A DNA stretch of 64,000 bases from the NCBI RefSeq assembly GCF_022682495.2, contig NC_071391.1:40090498-40154497 (forward strand), written 5' to 3'. Under the pieces are notes generated by a model. That model saw nothing but the letters and a program-made list of their open reading frames with translations. It did no database searches and was not told where the DNA came from. This document shows positions 43,619-56,673 of this stretch, one piece after another. Origin of the DNA: Desmodus rotundus (lineage: Eukaryota > Chordata > Mammalia > Chiroptera > Phyllostomidae). Position numbers and translations under genes: made by a program. The stretch's first letter is position 1. Every line of letters begins with the position of its first letter.

Positions 43619-44290
43619 AACTGGTGTTAACTTCCTAGTTCTGTGAGGCTCAGTTATACTTCCTGTGTCCTAGTGTTTACCAGCACCCTGTTGGGCAATG
43701 CGGAGAAAGTACAGCTCTACTCTTAGCTCATATTGCGATTTTGGGTGACCTAGAACAAGGTGGCCTTTCTTAAGATGCTTTACTGACATCTACTGGAAAA
43801 CTGTCATAATAACTATGTAAATTAACAGTGATCACAATAAATGATGTGTCTTGGACAACGCCCAATCTGTATAAATATGAGTGGCAGCCCTGGATGTTAC
43901 CCTCAAGGTCCCAGGGGGCCAGAGGCACAAATGATGAATCACAACCTGAGCTTAGCAAACTTACTGAGCAGCAGGCAGGAGCTGAGGTGGCAGGCCAGGG
44001 GGTGACCCAGCCATGCCTCCGAATCCCAGCCTCAGAGGCCTTCAGTTGAGAATCAAAACCGGTGGTTCCTGGTTTTATGTTGTCTTGCCCCTGGCAGCCC
44101 AGGAAGGTGGCTGTGATGCGACCAGTTCTAACTCATGACAAAGCCTAGTGAGTGGACTTGGTATTTTTATCCAGAAGAAGCCTATACAGGCTGTTAAAAA
44201 AAAAAAGTGTTTTGTTTTTTTCTTTTGGCTGGAGTTATATCAACTCTTTGCAGTCCACATATCTTATGCTAATTAAAAGGTCTGAACATT
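41760..44290. other. intergenic, largely unclassified
   Basis: Between the LTR-like segment and a SINE. Two low-repeat blocks, about 42.03-42.37 and 42.98-43.43 kb, are somewhat GC-richer and contain ORFs of about 100 residues on the minus strand. None resembles a protein I know and there is no splice context. One compound microsatellite is listed separately. Confidence 0.5.
43534..43616. repeat. (TG)n(GA)n compound microsatellite
   Basis: About 22 TG units pass directly into about 19 GA units without interruption. Confidence 0.95.
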
Positions 44291-44495
44291 CACCCTGGCT
44301 GGTGTGACTCAGTGGATTGAGTGCTGGCCTGTGAACCAAAAGGTTGCCAGTTTGATTCCCAGTCAGGGCACATGCCTGGGTTGTGGGCCAGGCCCCTAGT
44401 TAGGGGCGTGTGAGATGTAACTGAGTGATGTTTCTCTTCTCTTCCTCCCTCCTTTCTTCTCTCTAAAAAATAAGTAAAACTCTTTAAAAAAAAAC
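44291..44495 (+). repeat. Ves-type SINE
   Basis: Sense full-length copy; variant CCAGGCCCCTAGTTAGGGGC body. Confidence 0.9.
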
Positions 44496-44594
44496 AAAAG
44501 ACCTGACCTCAAGTTACTAATAATTAAAAAATGGAGAAGGTGACTATAAATGCAGTTTGTTTCAGAGGTTTCTTTCTAATTATAGGGTCCCTGG

Positions 44595-44604
44595 GGATTG
44601 ATTT

Positions 44605-44635
<31 letters not shown>

Positions 44636-44755
44636 GTCAGTTTGTTGTCCCACTGTTTACGCGCTCACTGCTTCATTCTTGCGTGTGCCCTGACGGGATG
44701 GCCCACAGCCTTGGTGTCATCGCAGCGCTCTGAGCACCTGAGCGGCAGAGCATCT
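44595..44755 (-). repeat. degraded second-subfamily SINE
   Basis: Antisense copy with a (GA)n expansion, TTTGTTGTCCCACTGTTTAC and GTGTGCCCTGACGGGAT; the head is badly decayed and CpG-rich. Confidence 0.6.
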
Positions 44756-45074
44756 TCTTGTGTGCGGGTAAAGACAAGCGTTCTCCAGGTGCGGTCTACG
44801 ACATGACGCTCTGAACTTTAGAAATTCAGTTTATTTTGATGACTGTTAATTCGTAACATGTTAAAAGTCCTGTTGTGCTATTTTAACTCTTTCAAATTTA
44901 TTATTGATTTATTCACTCCAATAATTAAATACTAATTTTTCTCCATGTAATAATTCTTGTTTTTTTTTTCTGGCATACTAAAGGCAAATTGATATAACTT
45001 AGAAAATTGACAGTATGACTATGTTTTTGTTTACAGTCAGCTGGAAAAAATATTAAAATATTCAATGATTAATT

Positions 45075-45240
45075 GTATATATTTTTCCCACTTTTATTAA
45101 GGTACCATTTACATACAGTAAAAATTCACTCTTTTTTAGTGTAAGGTTCTGCGAGTTTTGACAAACATAAACAATTGTGTAACCACCACCACAATCAAGA
45201 TACATAACGATTCTATCACCCCCAAAAAATCTTTGAGAGC
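45075..45240 (-). mobile_element. old L1 3' fragment (antisense)
   Basis: TTTTATTAAGGTACCATTTA, TGCGAGTTTTGACAAACATA and CACCACCACAATCAAGATAC match the reverse strand of old L1M 3' sequence. Confidence 0.5.
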
Positions 45241-45559
45241 TCAGTCACAGTTAAATACACCTTCCTTTTGGGATCTGGTCCAAGTGCCTTTCACTTTTCC
45301 TTACTAGACCATCTGGCCTTTCCCAGGAAGCTCTTGGCCCTCAAGGTGATGAGACTAGTGCATCCACTGTGTTCACATTCTATATGGACTGGATGCCATA
45401 CAAGGCCATCTACCCAGACACTCTACAGGCTCTCAACCTAGAGGGGTAGAGGGGAAGAGGGAACAGAGGGGCCACCAGTGAGTCACCGCCTGGGTTTGTC
45501 AAGAGCCCCAGGTACTCCTCTTCTTACCTGGTCTAGCCACCCTGCCCTGCTCAGCCTCC

Positions 45560-45735
45560 TCAGATACACACACACATATACACTACACGTGCAATTTACA
45601 CATGCAAACACACAAACACACATCTAATATATATAAGCACATACATATACATGATCCCCCATCACAAATGCTCACTCACTTACAAAGAAGCCCCAACAGA
45701 TGTGTATATGACGCATATATAGATATACACAGGCA
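45560..45735. repeat. CA/TA-rich simple repeat
   Basis: Interrupted ACACAC and ATATAC units with variable spacers; low-complexity, no gene. Confidence 0.7.
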
Positions 45736-46129
45736 TCTGCTCACGCACTGTTTTGGGAAAAGTTGCACCACTTCTGCACGTTATCTGCAATTTGTTCCTC
45801 CTGTTGCTCAACTTCGTACTTCCCCATGCCACAGAAGGCTGCTGCTTGGTGCTGACTCTTCTTTGGGGCTTCTTTGTTGCCGTGGGTAATGGTGGCTGAA
45901 GGGTACTGTCTGACTTTTACCTGATTTAGGGAGCTTGTGTCATTGAAGAGACATGAAGAGCCCAATGCTGGTTATGACTAAGGTGTTGGGTACTGGTGGG
46001 ACAGAAGGGCAAGGGAAAGCAAAGCATGTGTGACTCCTTCTGTGGAGACGGATTACTGTGCAGAGAAAGCTGGCTGCCAGAAATCGCTGTGGGTGTGTCA
46101 CTCTATCTAGCTGTGTTGTGTTTCTAGTT

Positions 46130-46347
46130 TTTTGTTTGTTAGTTTGATTGATTTTTAGAGAGAGGGGAAGGGAGGGAGAAAGTGAGGCATATACACACGG
46201 ATGTCACATCGATGTGAGAAACATCCGTCAGTTGCCTCTCACACGCCCCCCACCTTAGACCTGGCCCGCAGCCCAGGCTTATGCCCTGACCGGAATTGAA
46301 CCGGCCTTGTGGACAATGCCTAGCCAACTGAGCCACACTGGCCAGGT
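46130..46347 (-). repeat. Ves-type SINE
   Basis: Antisense copy with head mostly intact (GAGCCACACTGGCCAGG) and TGTGTTTCTWGTTTT duplications. Confidence 0.87.
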
Positions 46348-47873
46348 CTGTGTTTCTTGTTTTAAGAAAGCCTGTATTATGAAGCTCATGTTTTTCTGTA
46401 TGATCAGTGGGGTTCATTTCAGTTTGCACATGGTGAACTATTCATTGAGCATTGGAGAGGAAGGGTTATGAGTTCCTGTAGGTTCATCCTGTGGTCTTTC
46501 TTGAACGCTGTACTGTGAGCTGGGGAGTGGGCAGGTTCTGCCTGTGTAGAGTCAGATGGACCCCAATGTCACTGGCAGAAGCACCTCTGCTGGTGTAGGT
46601 ATAGACTATCCCTGGTAGGATAAACAAGGCATTACCAACATAAATTGCTTTGAGGGAAGGACAATGGCTGGTATGAAAGCCCTGTGTGATGAGGTGGAGA
46701 GGGCTCTAGAAGTCTCCAGTGGAGGACCCTTAGGAAGAGACAGAGCTTGAGCTTGGCCTTGAGGGGGATCAACAGGTGAAGGAGAACAATTAATCTGGTA
46801 TTAGCTTGGAATCCAGCTTTGGCCCTATCCTCTCTTCATAGGCTCTACCTGGAGCCAAGGTAAGAATGCACAGGTGGGAAGGTTAGGGGTCTGTCCCAGC
46901 CTCCTTGCCTAGATAGTGTATGAGGCCAGGTGAGAGTTCTCACATCTGCCTAACACAGTGCCCCACCATTGCTTTTCCCTTTGGGCCCAGGGCAGGCCTA
47001 GTTTGGAAGGAGAAGATGGGGAAGCTCTAGCTTCCTGAGATTTTTTTAGTGGAGGAAGGATTGGCTCAGGGGTTTTTGGTAGCTCCTCCTTTCGGAGGTA
47101 GAGGTCCTCCTTCCAGAGGTATAGGTCTAAGTTGGGGCAGCAGGGCCCCAATCTAAGGCCTGAACTGCTAGGGCTGTTTATCGGACTCAGATGTGGTCAG
47201 GGAGGATGTTTTGTACATGTTAGCTCACACGAATTAGAGAAAATGGGGTGAGAAGGGAGGTGCCGGGGAGGAGTCATAAATAAGTGATTCATTTTGGGCT
47301 TTCCAAATTCTGAGGTGGGGATGGGTTATGGATGCTTTGGTCTCAAGCAGTGTGTCCCTTCAAACTAATAATTTAAAAATATTTGTTGACTGTATATTAA
47401 GCAAAGGGAAAGAAACTGATTTATTAATAAAATATACTTTTCTCTTTATATTAACATAAGGGATTTATTACGTGCATTGTATATATCATTGCATTTTATA
47501 CAATATTAATTTCTTTTTATTTCCCAGTTTTTCCATTATTGATACCATTATACAGCAACACTCAGTAAAGGTGGAGATAACTTATAAAATGAAGTTACAA
47601 GTATTTTTCAAAACATTATTGGTGATTTTCTGGATTTCATGTAACCACAATGCTTCCCACTTTCAGTAGCTTGGTTTTTGTTTGTTTGTTTGTTTGTTTT
47701 TAAATTGTGGTTAAGGTGTGAGTTGAGGGTGTGAGTTTCTGCATATACACAGAGCTTGTGAGGTTTGAGTCTCTCCTTGTTGCCAACAGAGGGAGGACCC
47801 AGAATTCTTCCCTCCTGCCCTCCCTCCTTCTCTCTCTGTCTCTCTCTCTCTTTTTCTTTCTTTCCAGGTATAA

Positions 47874-48070
47874 TTGGCCGTAGCTGGTGTGGCTCGGTGG
47901 CGTGGATTGAGCGCTGGCCTGCAAACTGAAAGGTCATCGGTTTGATTCCCAGTCAGGACACAGGCCTGGATTGCAAGGCCAGGTCTCCGTTTGGGGGCCT
48001 GCGATGTTTCTCTCCCTCTCTCTCCCTTCCTTCCCTGCCTCTAAAAAATAAATAAAATCTTTTTAAAAAG
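47874..48070 (+). repeat. Ves-type SINE
   Basis: Sense full-length copy with a small insertion in the A box (GGTGGCGTGGATTGAG) and a GGTCTCCGTTTGGGGG body. Confidence 0.9.
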
Positions 48071-48079
48071 ATAGAATTG

Positions 48080-48480
48080 TCATATTATATTAATTACAAT
48101 TATACAACATAATACTTGATATTTGTATATATTGCAAAGTGATCACAATAAATCTAGTTAACATCTATCACTATCCATAGTTATAAATTTTTTTCTTGTG
48201 ATGAGCACTTTTCCTTAAAATTTATTTTTATTAAAATATAGTTAATATACAGTATTATATTAGTTTCAGGTGTGTGACATAGTCATTCAACATTTATACT
48301 CCTAATGAAGTGATCACCGATAGGTCTCGTAACCATCTGACGCAGTACAAGGTTGTTATGACACCATTGACTGTATTCCCTGTGCTGCGCATCACACCCA
48401 CCCGAGGTTTCTTACTGCTCCTTGAACACTCCAGGCACAGATTCTGCCTCACACCCTTTCCCGGAATTATCTTCCCTCAG
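48080..48480 (-). mobile_element. L1 3' end (antisense)
   Basis: GCAAAGTGATCACAATAAAT, TAACATCTATCACTATCCAT, ATATTAGTTTCAGGTGTGTG and CTGTATTCCCTGTGCTGCGC are reverse-complement L1MA-like 3' UTR blocks. The distal edge is approximate. Confidence 0.55.
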
Positions 48481-48534
48481 ATGTCCACTTGCTTTCTTTC
48501 ATGTTGAAATGGGTGCTCCAAGATGCCACTTATT

Positions 48535-48720
48535 AAGAGTATATTATGTCCCAGATATTTCAAATTCCTTTTTAAATTAATTTTTAAATCTTTAAAGCAA
48601 TCCCCTGAAGGGTAAGAATGATTAGCATTCCAGAGAGGTTAATGGATGCGCCTCAACTCACACAGCTAGTAGGAGAGGGAGTGGGGATTTAAACACTAAA
48701 TCTTAAAAGCATCCAGCTCC
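48535..48720 (-). repeat. MIR SINE
   Basis: TATTATGTCCCAGATATTTC, GAGAGGTTAATGGATGCG and CAACTCACACAGCTAGTAGG, the reverse-strand MIR order. Confidence 0.6.
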
Positions 48721-48966
48721 GGTTTTTGGTTTGCCTTTTTTCCTGACTCTTGAAGAAGCAATCACTCTGCCAAACATATTTCCTATTGGGAAGGAGATCA
48801 CTTTACAGTTGAGTATTCTGGGCCTCTGAGCAGTTCTATTTCCCAGGGCAAATTAATACAGTCAGACTTTTGTTTCTAATTTGTATTTTATGAGTTAAGT
48901 TAGCATGAGAGGTCTCCCGGCCCCTCATCTCTCTAGACACATGGGATAAAAAGTCTCTGGACTTTC

Positions 48967-50888
48967 TTTTTAAAAAAAATATATTTTATTGATTATGCTA
49001 TTACAATTGTCCCATTTCCCCCCCTTTATTCTCTTCTGCCCTGCACATCCCCTCCCACCCACATTGCCCACCTTTAGTTCATGTCCATGGGTCATACATA
49101 TAACTTCTTTGGCTTCTACATTTCCTATACTATTCTTACCCTCCCTCTGTCTATTTTCTACCTACCATTTATGCTACTCATTCTCTGTACCTTTTCCCCC
49201 TCTCAACCCCTCCCACTCCCCTGCTGATAACCCTCCATGTGATCTCCATTTCTGTGATTCTGTTCCTGTTCTGGTTGTTTGCTTAGTTCACTTTTGTTTT
49301 TGTTTTTGTTTTTAGGTTCGGTTGTTGATAATTGTGATTTTGTTTTCATTTTACTGTTCATAGTTTTGATCTTCTTCTTTTTCTTAGATAAGTCCCTTTA
49401 ACATTTAATATAATAAGGGCTTGGTGATGATGAACTCCTTTAACTTGACTTTATCCGGGAAGCACTTTATCTGCCCTTCCATTCTAAATGACAGTTTTGC
49501 TGGGTAGAGTAATCTTGGATGCAGGTTCTTGCCTTTCATGACTTGGAATACTTCTTTCCAGCCCCTTCTTGCCTGCAAGTTTTCTTTTGAGAAATCAGCT
49601 GAGAGTCTTATGGGAACTCCTTTGTAGGTAACTGTGTCCTTTTCTCTTGCTGCTTTTAAGATTCTCTCCTTATTTTTAATCTTGGCTAATGTAATTATGA
49701 TGTGCCTTGGTGTGTGCTTCCTTGGGTCCAACTTCTTTGGGACTCTCTGAGCTTCCTGGACTTCCTGGAAGTCTATTTCCTTTGCCAGATTGGGGAAGTT
49801 CTCCTTCATTATTTGTTCAAACAAGTTTTCAATTTCTTGCTCTTCCTTTTCTGCTTCTGGCACCCCTATGATTTGGATGTTGTAACATTTGACGATGTCA
49901 TGGAGGTTCCTAAGCCTCTCCTCATTTTTTTTTTGATTCTTGTTTCTTCATTCTGTTCTGGTTGGATGTTTCTTTCTTCCTTCTGGCCCAAACCGTTGAT
50001 TTGAGTCCCAGTTTCCTTCCCATCACTGTTGGTTCCCTGTACATTTTCCTTTATTTCACTTTACATAGCCTTCATTTTTTTCCTTGAATTTGCGACCATA
50101 TTCAACCAACTCTGTGAGCATCCTGATTTCCAGTATTTTGAACTGTGCATGTGATAGGCTGGCTATCTTTTTGTCGCTTAGTTGTATTTTTCCTGGAGCT
50201 TTGATCTGTTCTTTCCTTTGGGCTTTTTTTTTTTTTTTTTTTTGGTCTCCATGCCTGTTATTAAGGGGCAGAGCCTTAGGTGTTCACCAGGGTGGGGCAA
50301 CTTAGGTCTCTGCATTAGGGCACTGTATGTGGGGGAGGGGTCCAAGAGGGAACAGTGTTGTTTGCTCTGCTCTCTTCCAATTTTCAGTCACTTCCCCTGT
50401 TACCCACAAGCAAATGGGGCCCTTCTGGTACTGATTCCTGGTGGGTAGGTTTGTGTATGTTCTAGGCCCCTGTGGGTCTCTCCAACGAACTCTACTGTGA
50501 GGCTGGGAGTTTCTCCCGCTGCCGCCTCAACCCCCACAGGTGTTTTCAGTCAGAGGTTTGAGGCTTTATTTCCCTGCACTGGAGCCCTGGGGTTGCGAGG
50601 TGTCTCGCTCCCCAGTTGTTCCTCCTGGTTTATCTGCACGCAAATGTGGGATCGCCCGCTCCGCCAGCCACCGCCTTGCCACAAGTCCTCTCTGCCAGGC
50701 TGCCCGGCTCGCCCCTCCTACCGGTCTGGATGAATGTTTTTTCTTTAACTCCTTGGTTGTCGGACTTCCATACAGTTCGATTTTCTGTCAGTTTTGGTTA
50801 TTTTTTGGTGTTAAATTTGTTGTTGTCCTTCTTTTGGTTGTGCAAGGAGTCACTGTGTGTCTACCTATGCTTCCTTCTTGGCCGGAAG
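48967..50888 (-). mobile_element. HAL1 (half-L1) element B, ORF1-only, near full length
   Basis: Same element as at 36.3 kb, in reverse. It is flanked by a perfect 11-bp duplication TCTGGACTTTC (48956-48966 and 50889-50899). The minus strand holds a 152-residue ORF1p C-terminal portion (49405-49863) with the GVPEAE, ENLFEQIMKENFPNLAKEID, EAQRVPKKLDPR, ERILKAAREK, ADFSKENLQARR and LSFRMEGQIKCFPDK blocks typical of L1 ORF1p RRM and C-terminal domains. It is uninterrupted where copy A is frameshifted. The N-terminal part is out of frame near an A-run. No ORF2 is present. Confidence 0.84.
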
Positions 50889-51454
50889 TCTGGACTTTCA
50901 AACTAAGGACGATGAAATCTTTTCTAAGTTTCTTCTGCGATCATTCTAGGCTGTGGGTCAGATTTTGTCACTCCATGGCTTAAATTCCTTTAATTTATCA
51001 CCCCCTGGCCTGAACACTTTACAGGACAAATTCTTTAGCCTGTCACTTGAAGCCTTTCCTGTTCTGTCCCTCTCCTCTTTCACTGCTTTCATCCCCTTTT
51101 AATTCTCCATTTCCCATTGAAACAAATTACTTGCTATTGCTTGAACGAATTACTTGCTGTTACTTGCTGTAATATTTCAATCTGTCACTCCCTGTTGTTG
51201 CATATGCTTACTGAAACATCTTCTTTTCCTCCCCATTTTACCTGAAAAATTCCTTTTGATTCTTTGGAACTCAAGTCAGATTGTACCTCCTTCTGTAAAC
51301 CTTCCGTGACCATCTCCCAGGTTGGAGAGATGACCCTCTTTTGTGCTTTGTAACTATTTAGCTCTCTGAGCTCCCTCTAGTGTCTCAGTGTCCTGGAGAT
51401 ACAGGCTAGGGTGGGGCATCACCCTGTATAGGTGTATTGAGCAGGAGCAGAGCA

Positions 51455-51647
51455 AAATTTTAAATTTTATTTTAGTTTTCATTTTAGAGGGAAGGGAAGG
51501 GAAGGAGAAAGAGGAAACATCGATGTGAGAGAGAAACATTCTTTGCCTTCCATAAGTCCCCTGACCAGAGGATCAAACCTGCAATCCAGGCATGTGCCCT
51601 GTCAGAGAATAGAACTGGCAACCTAACTGAGCCACACTGGCTGGGGC
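51455..51647 (-). repeat. Ves-type SINE, part deleted
   Basis: Antisense copy lacking the B-box to A-box spacer; ends GAGCCACACTGGCTGGGGC. Confidence 0.8.
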
Positions 51648-51709
51648 AGAGCCAACTTTTTGGACACCTTTGACAATCCAAGATGGAGTCACTGTCAGCC
51701 ATGCCAGTT

Positions 51710-52270
51710 ATGCCAAGTGCTATATCAAGATTGAGGTAGTGGGACGCCCTTAGGAGGGGCCCAGAAAACCCAAAACCGTAAGTCTAGACACTTGGAAAAT
51801 GACTCCATTTATACATTAATATAAGTGGGACACTGCCCCACCCCTCCCTGCACCAGTGAACTTTAAGAATTCAGAGCCCCGACCACCCAGTGATTGAGCT
51901 TGGCTGTACCACAGACTTGGAGCCCTGCTGGACTTCCACTCCACTGGATGCATGCCACCACTCTAGCTGCCTAGCTTGAGACTCAGGCCTGCATCTCCAA
52001 CTGTGGACACCTCCAGTGACTGGGACTTCACATTGGATGCTGGTTCTGCTTGCTTATATCCCATAAGCTCCCCCTCTCTGTGTGTAACCTGTGTGTGACA
52101 CTATTGGCTTATTGTGGAGGTCTCCCTTAATGAAACTGGCATGGTGGAAAGACAAAAAAAAAAAAAAAAGGAGTGTGACTCCTTTAGAGAATGCTCCCTT
52201 GCTCATAACAATGGACTTTGTGAAGCTACCTTCTCTCCATTTTTCTTCCACAAGCTCAGACAGGTTACAT
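51710..52270 (+). mobile_element. possible LTR-like remnant
   Basis: Non-coding and moderately GC-rich, with a TATATCCC-like box at about 52056, a CTGTGTGTAACCTGTGTGTG segment, GGCTTATTGTGGAGG and an 18-A run at about 52147-52164. Composition and layout resemble an old LTR but I recognise no family, and it could be unique sequence. Confidence 0.25.
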
Positions 52271-52489
52271 ACAGGGAGGGGTAGGTGCTATGGTTCCAAG
52301 TGACGTCAGCTGTGACCTCCAGGCTATCCTCCCTAAGGGAACAATAGCTTGAGATAAGTACCCAGAAGAGAAGCCAGGAGAGAGCCCAGGGTCAGCTCTT
52401 GGGGAATCTAGCTGCCTTCTAGGGCCCTTAGCAGCAGCCTGCCCTAGCAATTCTTGAGCATACATCTTGCTGGAATAACAAATTATAAT

Positions 52490-52690
52490 ACATATGGAGG
52501 GCCTTCTGTGTTCCAGGCACTATTCTGGCCACTTTACCTGTATGCACACTTATCTTATGTTATCTTCACAAAACTCATGACTGCTGAAATTTAGAGATTG
52601 CCCAAGGTTACACATTAAATGACAAAGTCATGATTCAAATCTGAGCATTCTGTTTCTAGAGCCCATGCTAGCAACTACTCTACTTTATAA
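52490..52690 (-). repeat. MIR SINE
   Basis: TTCTGTGTTCCAGGCACTAT, TTGCCCAAGGTTACACATTA and AGAGCCCATGCTAGCAACTA in reverse-strand MIR order. Confidence 0.65.
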
Positions 52691-52959
52691 CCTTCCTGGC
52701 TTCTGATCTCTAGTTTCCTCCCTTCTGTGGGTAACCAAATCAGAGGGTCCCAAGACAAAGACTAGGACTTCTCTCCTCCTCATCCACCCCCACTCCTCTC
52801 TGGACGACCAGCTCAGGCATGGGTTTGAGAATTCTCAGAAGCAGAAGGACAGTGCCCAAGTGCAAGGGCCTTGGAGGCTCAAGGAGAGAAAAAGTGATAG
52901 CATGGTACGTAGGGAAAGGCCTGGCTGGGGTGGGAGAGGGGAGCTGGAAACTGACCAGG

Positions 52960-53066
52960 ACCCAGGGATTCTAGTCCAGGCTTTGTCTCTTAGACTCTAT
53001 GTAACCTTGGAGGAAGTTCTTGCTTCTTTCCGGGACTCAGTTTCCCCATTTGTAAAACAAGGGTAA
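52960..53066 (+). repeat. MIR SINE
   Basis: GGATTCTAGTCCAGGCTTTG, TATGTAACCTTGGAGGAAGT and GGACTCAGTTTCCCCATTTG TAAAACAAGG. Borders the DENND5A CpG island. Confidence 0.65.
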
Positions 53067-53099
53067 ATATGGGACGGGCTGATCCACCTCCGCCTAAAG

Positions 53100-53998
<899 letters not shown>

Positions 53999-56458
53999 TA
54001 AGGGCCGCTTCCCCGCAGGCGCTCCAGCCGGGAGCCCTCTCCCCCCACTCCGTCCCCTCCTCCTCCCGGGAGGAAACCTCCCTTCACTCTGCTTTGTCCC
54101 AGGAGCTGGGTGAGGATATTGGAAGGACCCCGGGCGGGTGCCTGGGAAGGGACCGTGCTGCTGGAGGAGTCGAGATCGGGATGAGGGGCTCTGAACCTTG
54201 AGGGGTCCAAACGATCTCTCCGCCCGCTGCTCTGGCCACATCGGCACTGACCGGGAAGAGGGCAGGGTGTGTATTCTCAGTCGGGTGAAGGGTGAGTGAC
54301 TTAGTATAAATGAAAGGGAAGCCTGTTCTCGAACACCCATTAGGGAGGCATCTCACGTCCTAGAGAGAAAGTAAGTTCCACCCAGACTTCAAAAAAAAAA
54401 AAAAAGCAAAACAAAAACTTGGTGAGTTTATCTGGCTTTATCTTCCCAAGAAGCCTGTGATAACAGTTCCTCAAAACAGTTCCAACTCGCCTTGGGCCGG
54501 GCCGGGTCCTCTGGGTTAATAAGATGTGATAAAGTATTCTTGGGTCACCCCAAGAACAGTGAGAACTCCCTTAGTTCTAGAAAGGGCATGTACCCCGGGG
54601 CCCTTTTTATGAAAAGTAATTTATGCCCTTTGTGAGGCCAGTGTCATTTGTGAATAAAAGGGCAGCAACCTAGTTGGAGAGCCTGGGTTGCATAGTGATG
54701 CTTCTGAAGCCATTTTTCAAAGGGGAAGTGGTGGGGAAGAAAAGATGGGGCCCCGTATCAGATTTGGCTTCATTGCGGAAGGGTGTCAGAATTGCATTGT
54801 AAAATCCCCATGAATTCCACCGCACCCGTCACTGGAGCCTTTGAATTACGACAGTCTTGAAAAAGTTTTTGTCTGTAGTTTTCAGTTTGCAGGTTTCATG
54901 TGGATGGAAGTTTGTTGTGTCATCTTGACTCTTTCCAGTCTTGTGTCATGATGTATTCACTGTAAAGTTGCTATCCCGAAAGTGATTCTTTTGTTGACTA
55001 ATTTTACTTTGCTTCAGAGAAGATACACAGGTCTGTTTTTGTCACCAGAAAAATTCCAGTCTTATGAAAAAAGAATTAGGTGCATACTTCAAGTGGCAAA
55101 AACGGACTGGCTTTTAAAAAATATGGTAAATTGATGACCTTTAAAAGGTCAGAACAAATATACTGTTTTCTGAAATTAATACAGGTGAAGAAAAAAATCA
55201 TGAAGTAGTAATGCATTTACTACTAGGCCATTTGTTGGGGTAGCTTTATCGTTTCAAGTTCACTTTTTTGTCTTCAAATTCTTAGAATACAGATGTTAAC
55301 TTGTCATCTGTTTTATATTTATTGAATTTGTGACTCTGGTGTAGTTGGAATTCAGTTCACGGTATTGGAGCTGGAAGGGACTTCAAAGAGGAAAGTGAAG
55401 CTTAGGAAGGTCAGTAGGGACATTGTCCTGTTAGTTAGTTGCCTGACTTTGGTCCAGTGCTCTTCTTGTGATGCTAAAATGCATCTCATTGCCTGGCTGG
55501 ATCTTTAGAAAACACTAACATGTTGAGAAAGACTAAAAATAACATAGTTCTTCCCAGTAAAAGAAACTTGAAGGTGGTGGAATAAACTAGTGTTATGTTT
55601 ATTGTTTAATTTTTGAGTGTCTATTAAATTATATAGACATTTGAAAAAAGCAAAAGAAGAAACTTTATATAGACATTTGATTTTAGAAAATAATGAGAAT
55701 GGCTTGCAAATAATAAACATTACCTGTCTGCTATTGACTATTTCTGTGACTGGAAGCAAGTTAGATAAATCATCAATAAAAAGGAAAATAAATAAAAAGC
55801 ATCCCATCAAGAACATCCTCATCAGTGTTAATTCTCTGTAAGTAAATATCTGTTAATTATCTGGCTTTTCAGTGAGCTAAAATTATATTCCTGTGAAAGC
55901 TTACTGGGAGGATAAAGAAAGGGGGATGAGTTGTATAAAATGTGTAAAGGGTATTTTTCCTGTCTTTTAAAATGTGGTTGTAATAGTGGAATGCCAGCAC
56001 CATTTATTCAATATATAGCCTTTGTTAGAATAGGCACTAGTTGAAGGATTTCTTTTTTTCCTTCATTTCATTTCTTGTCTATTAGTAGGGGAATCTGGAC
56101 TACCCAGAGGAAATCTTTGAATAAAACAAAAGAGAATACAAGTAGCTCTGTGTGGGTCAGTCTCGAGACGCTAAAAGGTACATTTTTTCTGCTCAGCCTG
56201 CCTTATAGCTTCCAAATTGGTGATGTCATAGTGAAATGACAGGAAATTGTGAATTGCACCCAGGTGCTTTAGGGAAGTACCGAGAAGTGAGTCTATGCTC
56301 TCTCCAAGCAGATTGTTATATGTATCAATCTACAAGCTATGTCAAGCTACATAGGTAACTTCTATGTTCTTAAAGAGTGAATCCAGAATGAACAAATCAA
56401 AGATGCTCGGTATTCCTTCCGGTTTTGTGGAGAAGGTTTGAGATTCATTGTCTGGTTG

Positions 56459-56673
56459 TGCCCTGGCTGCTGTGGCTCGGTTGGTTGGGTGTCATCCTGC
56501 AAACCGAAAGATCGCAGATCTGATTGTGCCCAGATCACGACACGCCTGGGTTGCGGGCTCGGTCCCCAGTCAGGGCATGGGCAGAATCTATGTTTCTCCC
56601 TCACATGGGTGTTTCTCTCCCTCTCTTTCTCTCTCCCTTCCTCCCTCTCTAGAATCAATAAAAGAAAAAAAAA
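56459..56673 (+). repeat. Ves-type SINE
   Basis: Sense copy with an AGATTCATTGTCTGGTTG duplication (18 bp, about 56441-56458 and 56674-56691). Body lacks the GTAGGGGG segment and tail is AATCAATAAAAG, another subfamily. Confidence 0.9.

Larger units (their letters stand above)
45240..47870. other. intergenic, largely unclassified
   Basis: Moderate GC, with one SINE and a CA-rich tract. A minus-strand ORF (45741-45965) reads VKVRQYPSATITHGNKEAPK and onward with ordinary amino-acid composition, but I cannot assign it. 46.35-47.87 kb holds nothing recognisable apart from a (TTTG)n run near 47.68 kb. Confidence 0.4.
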
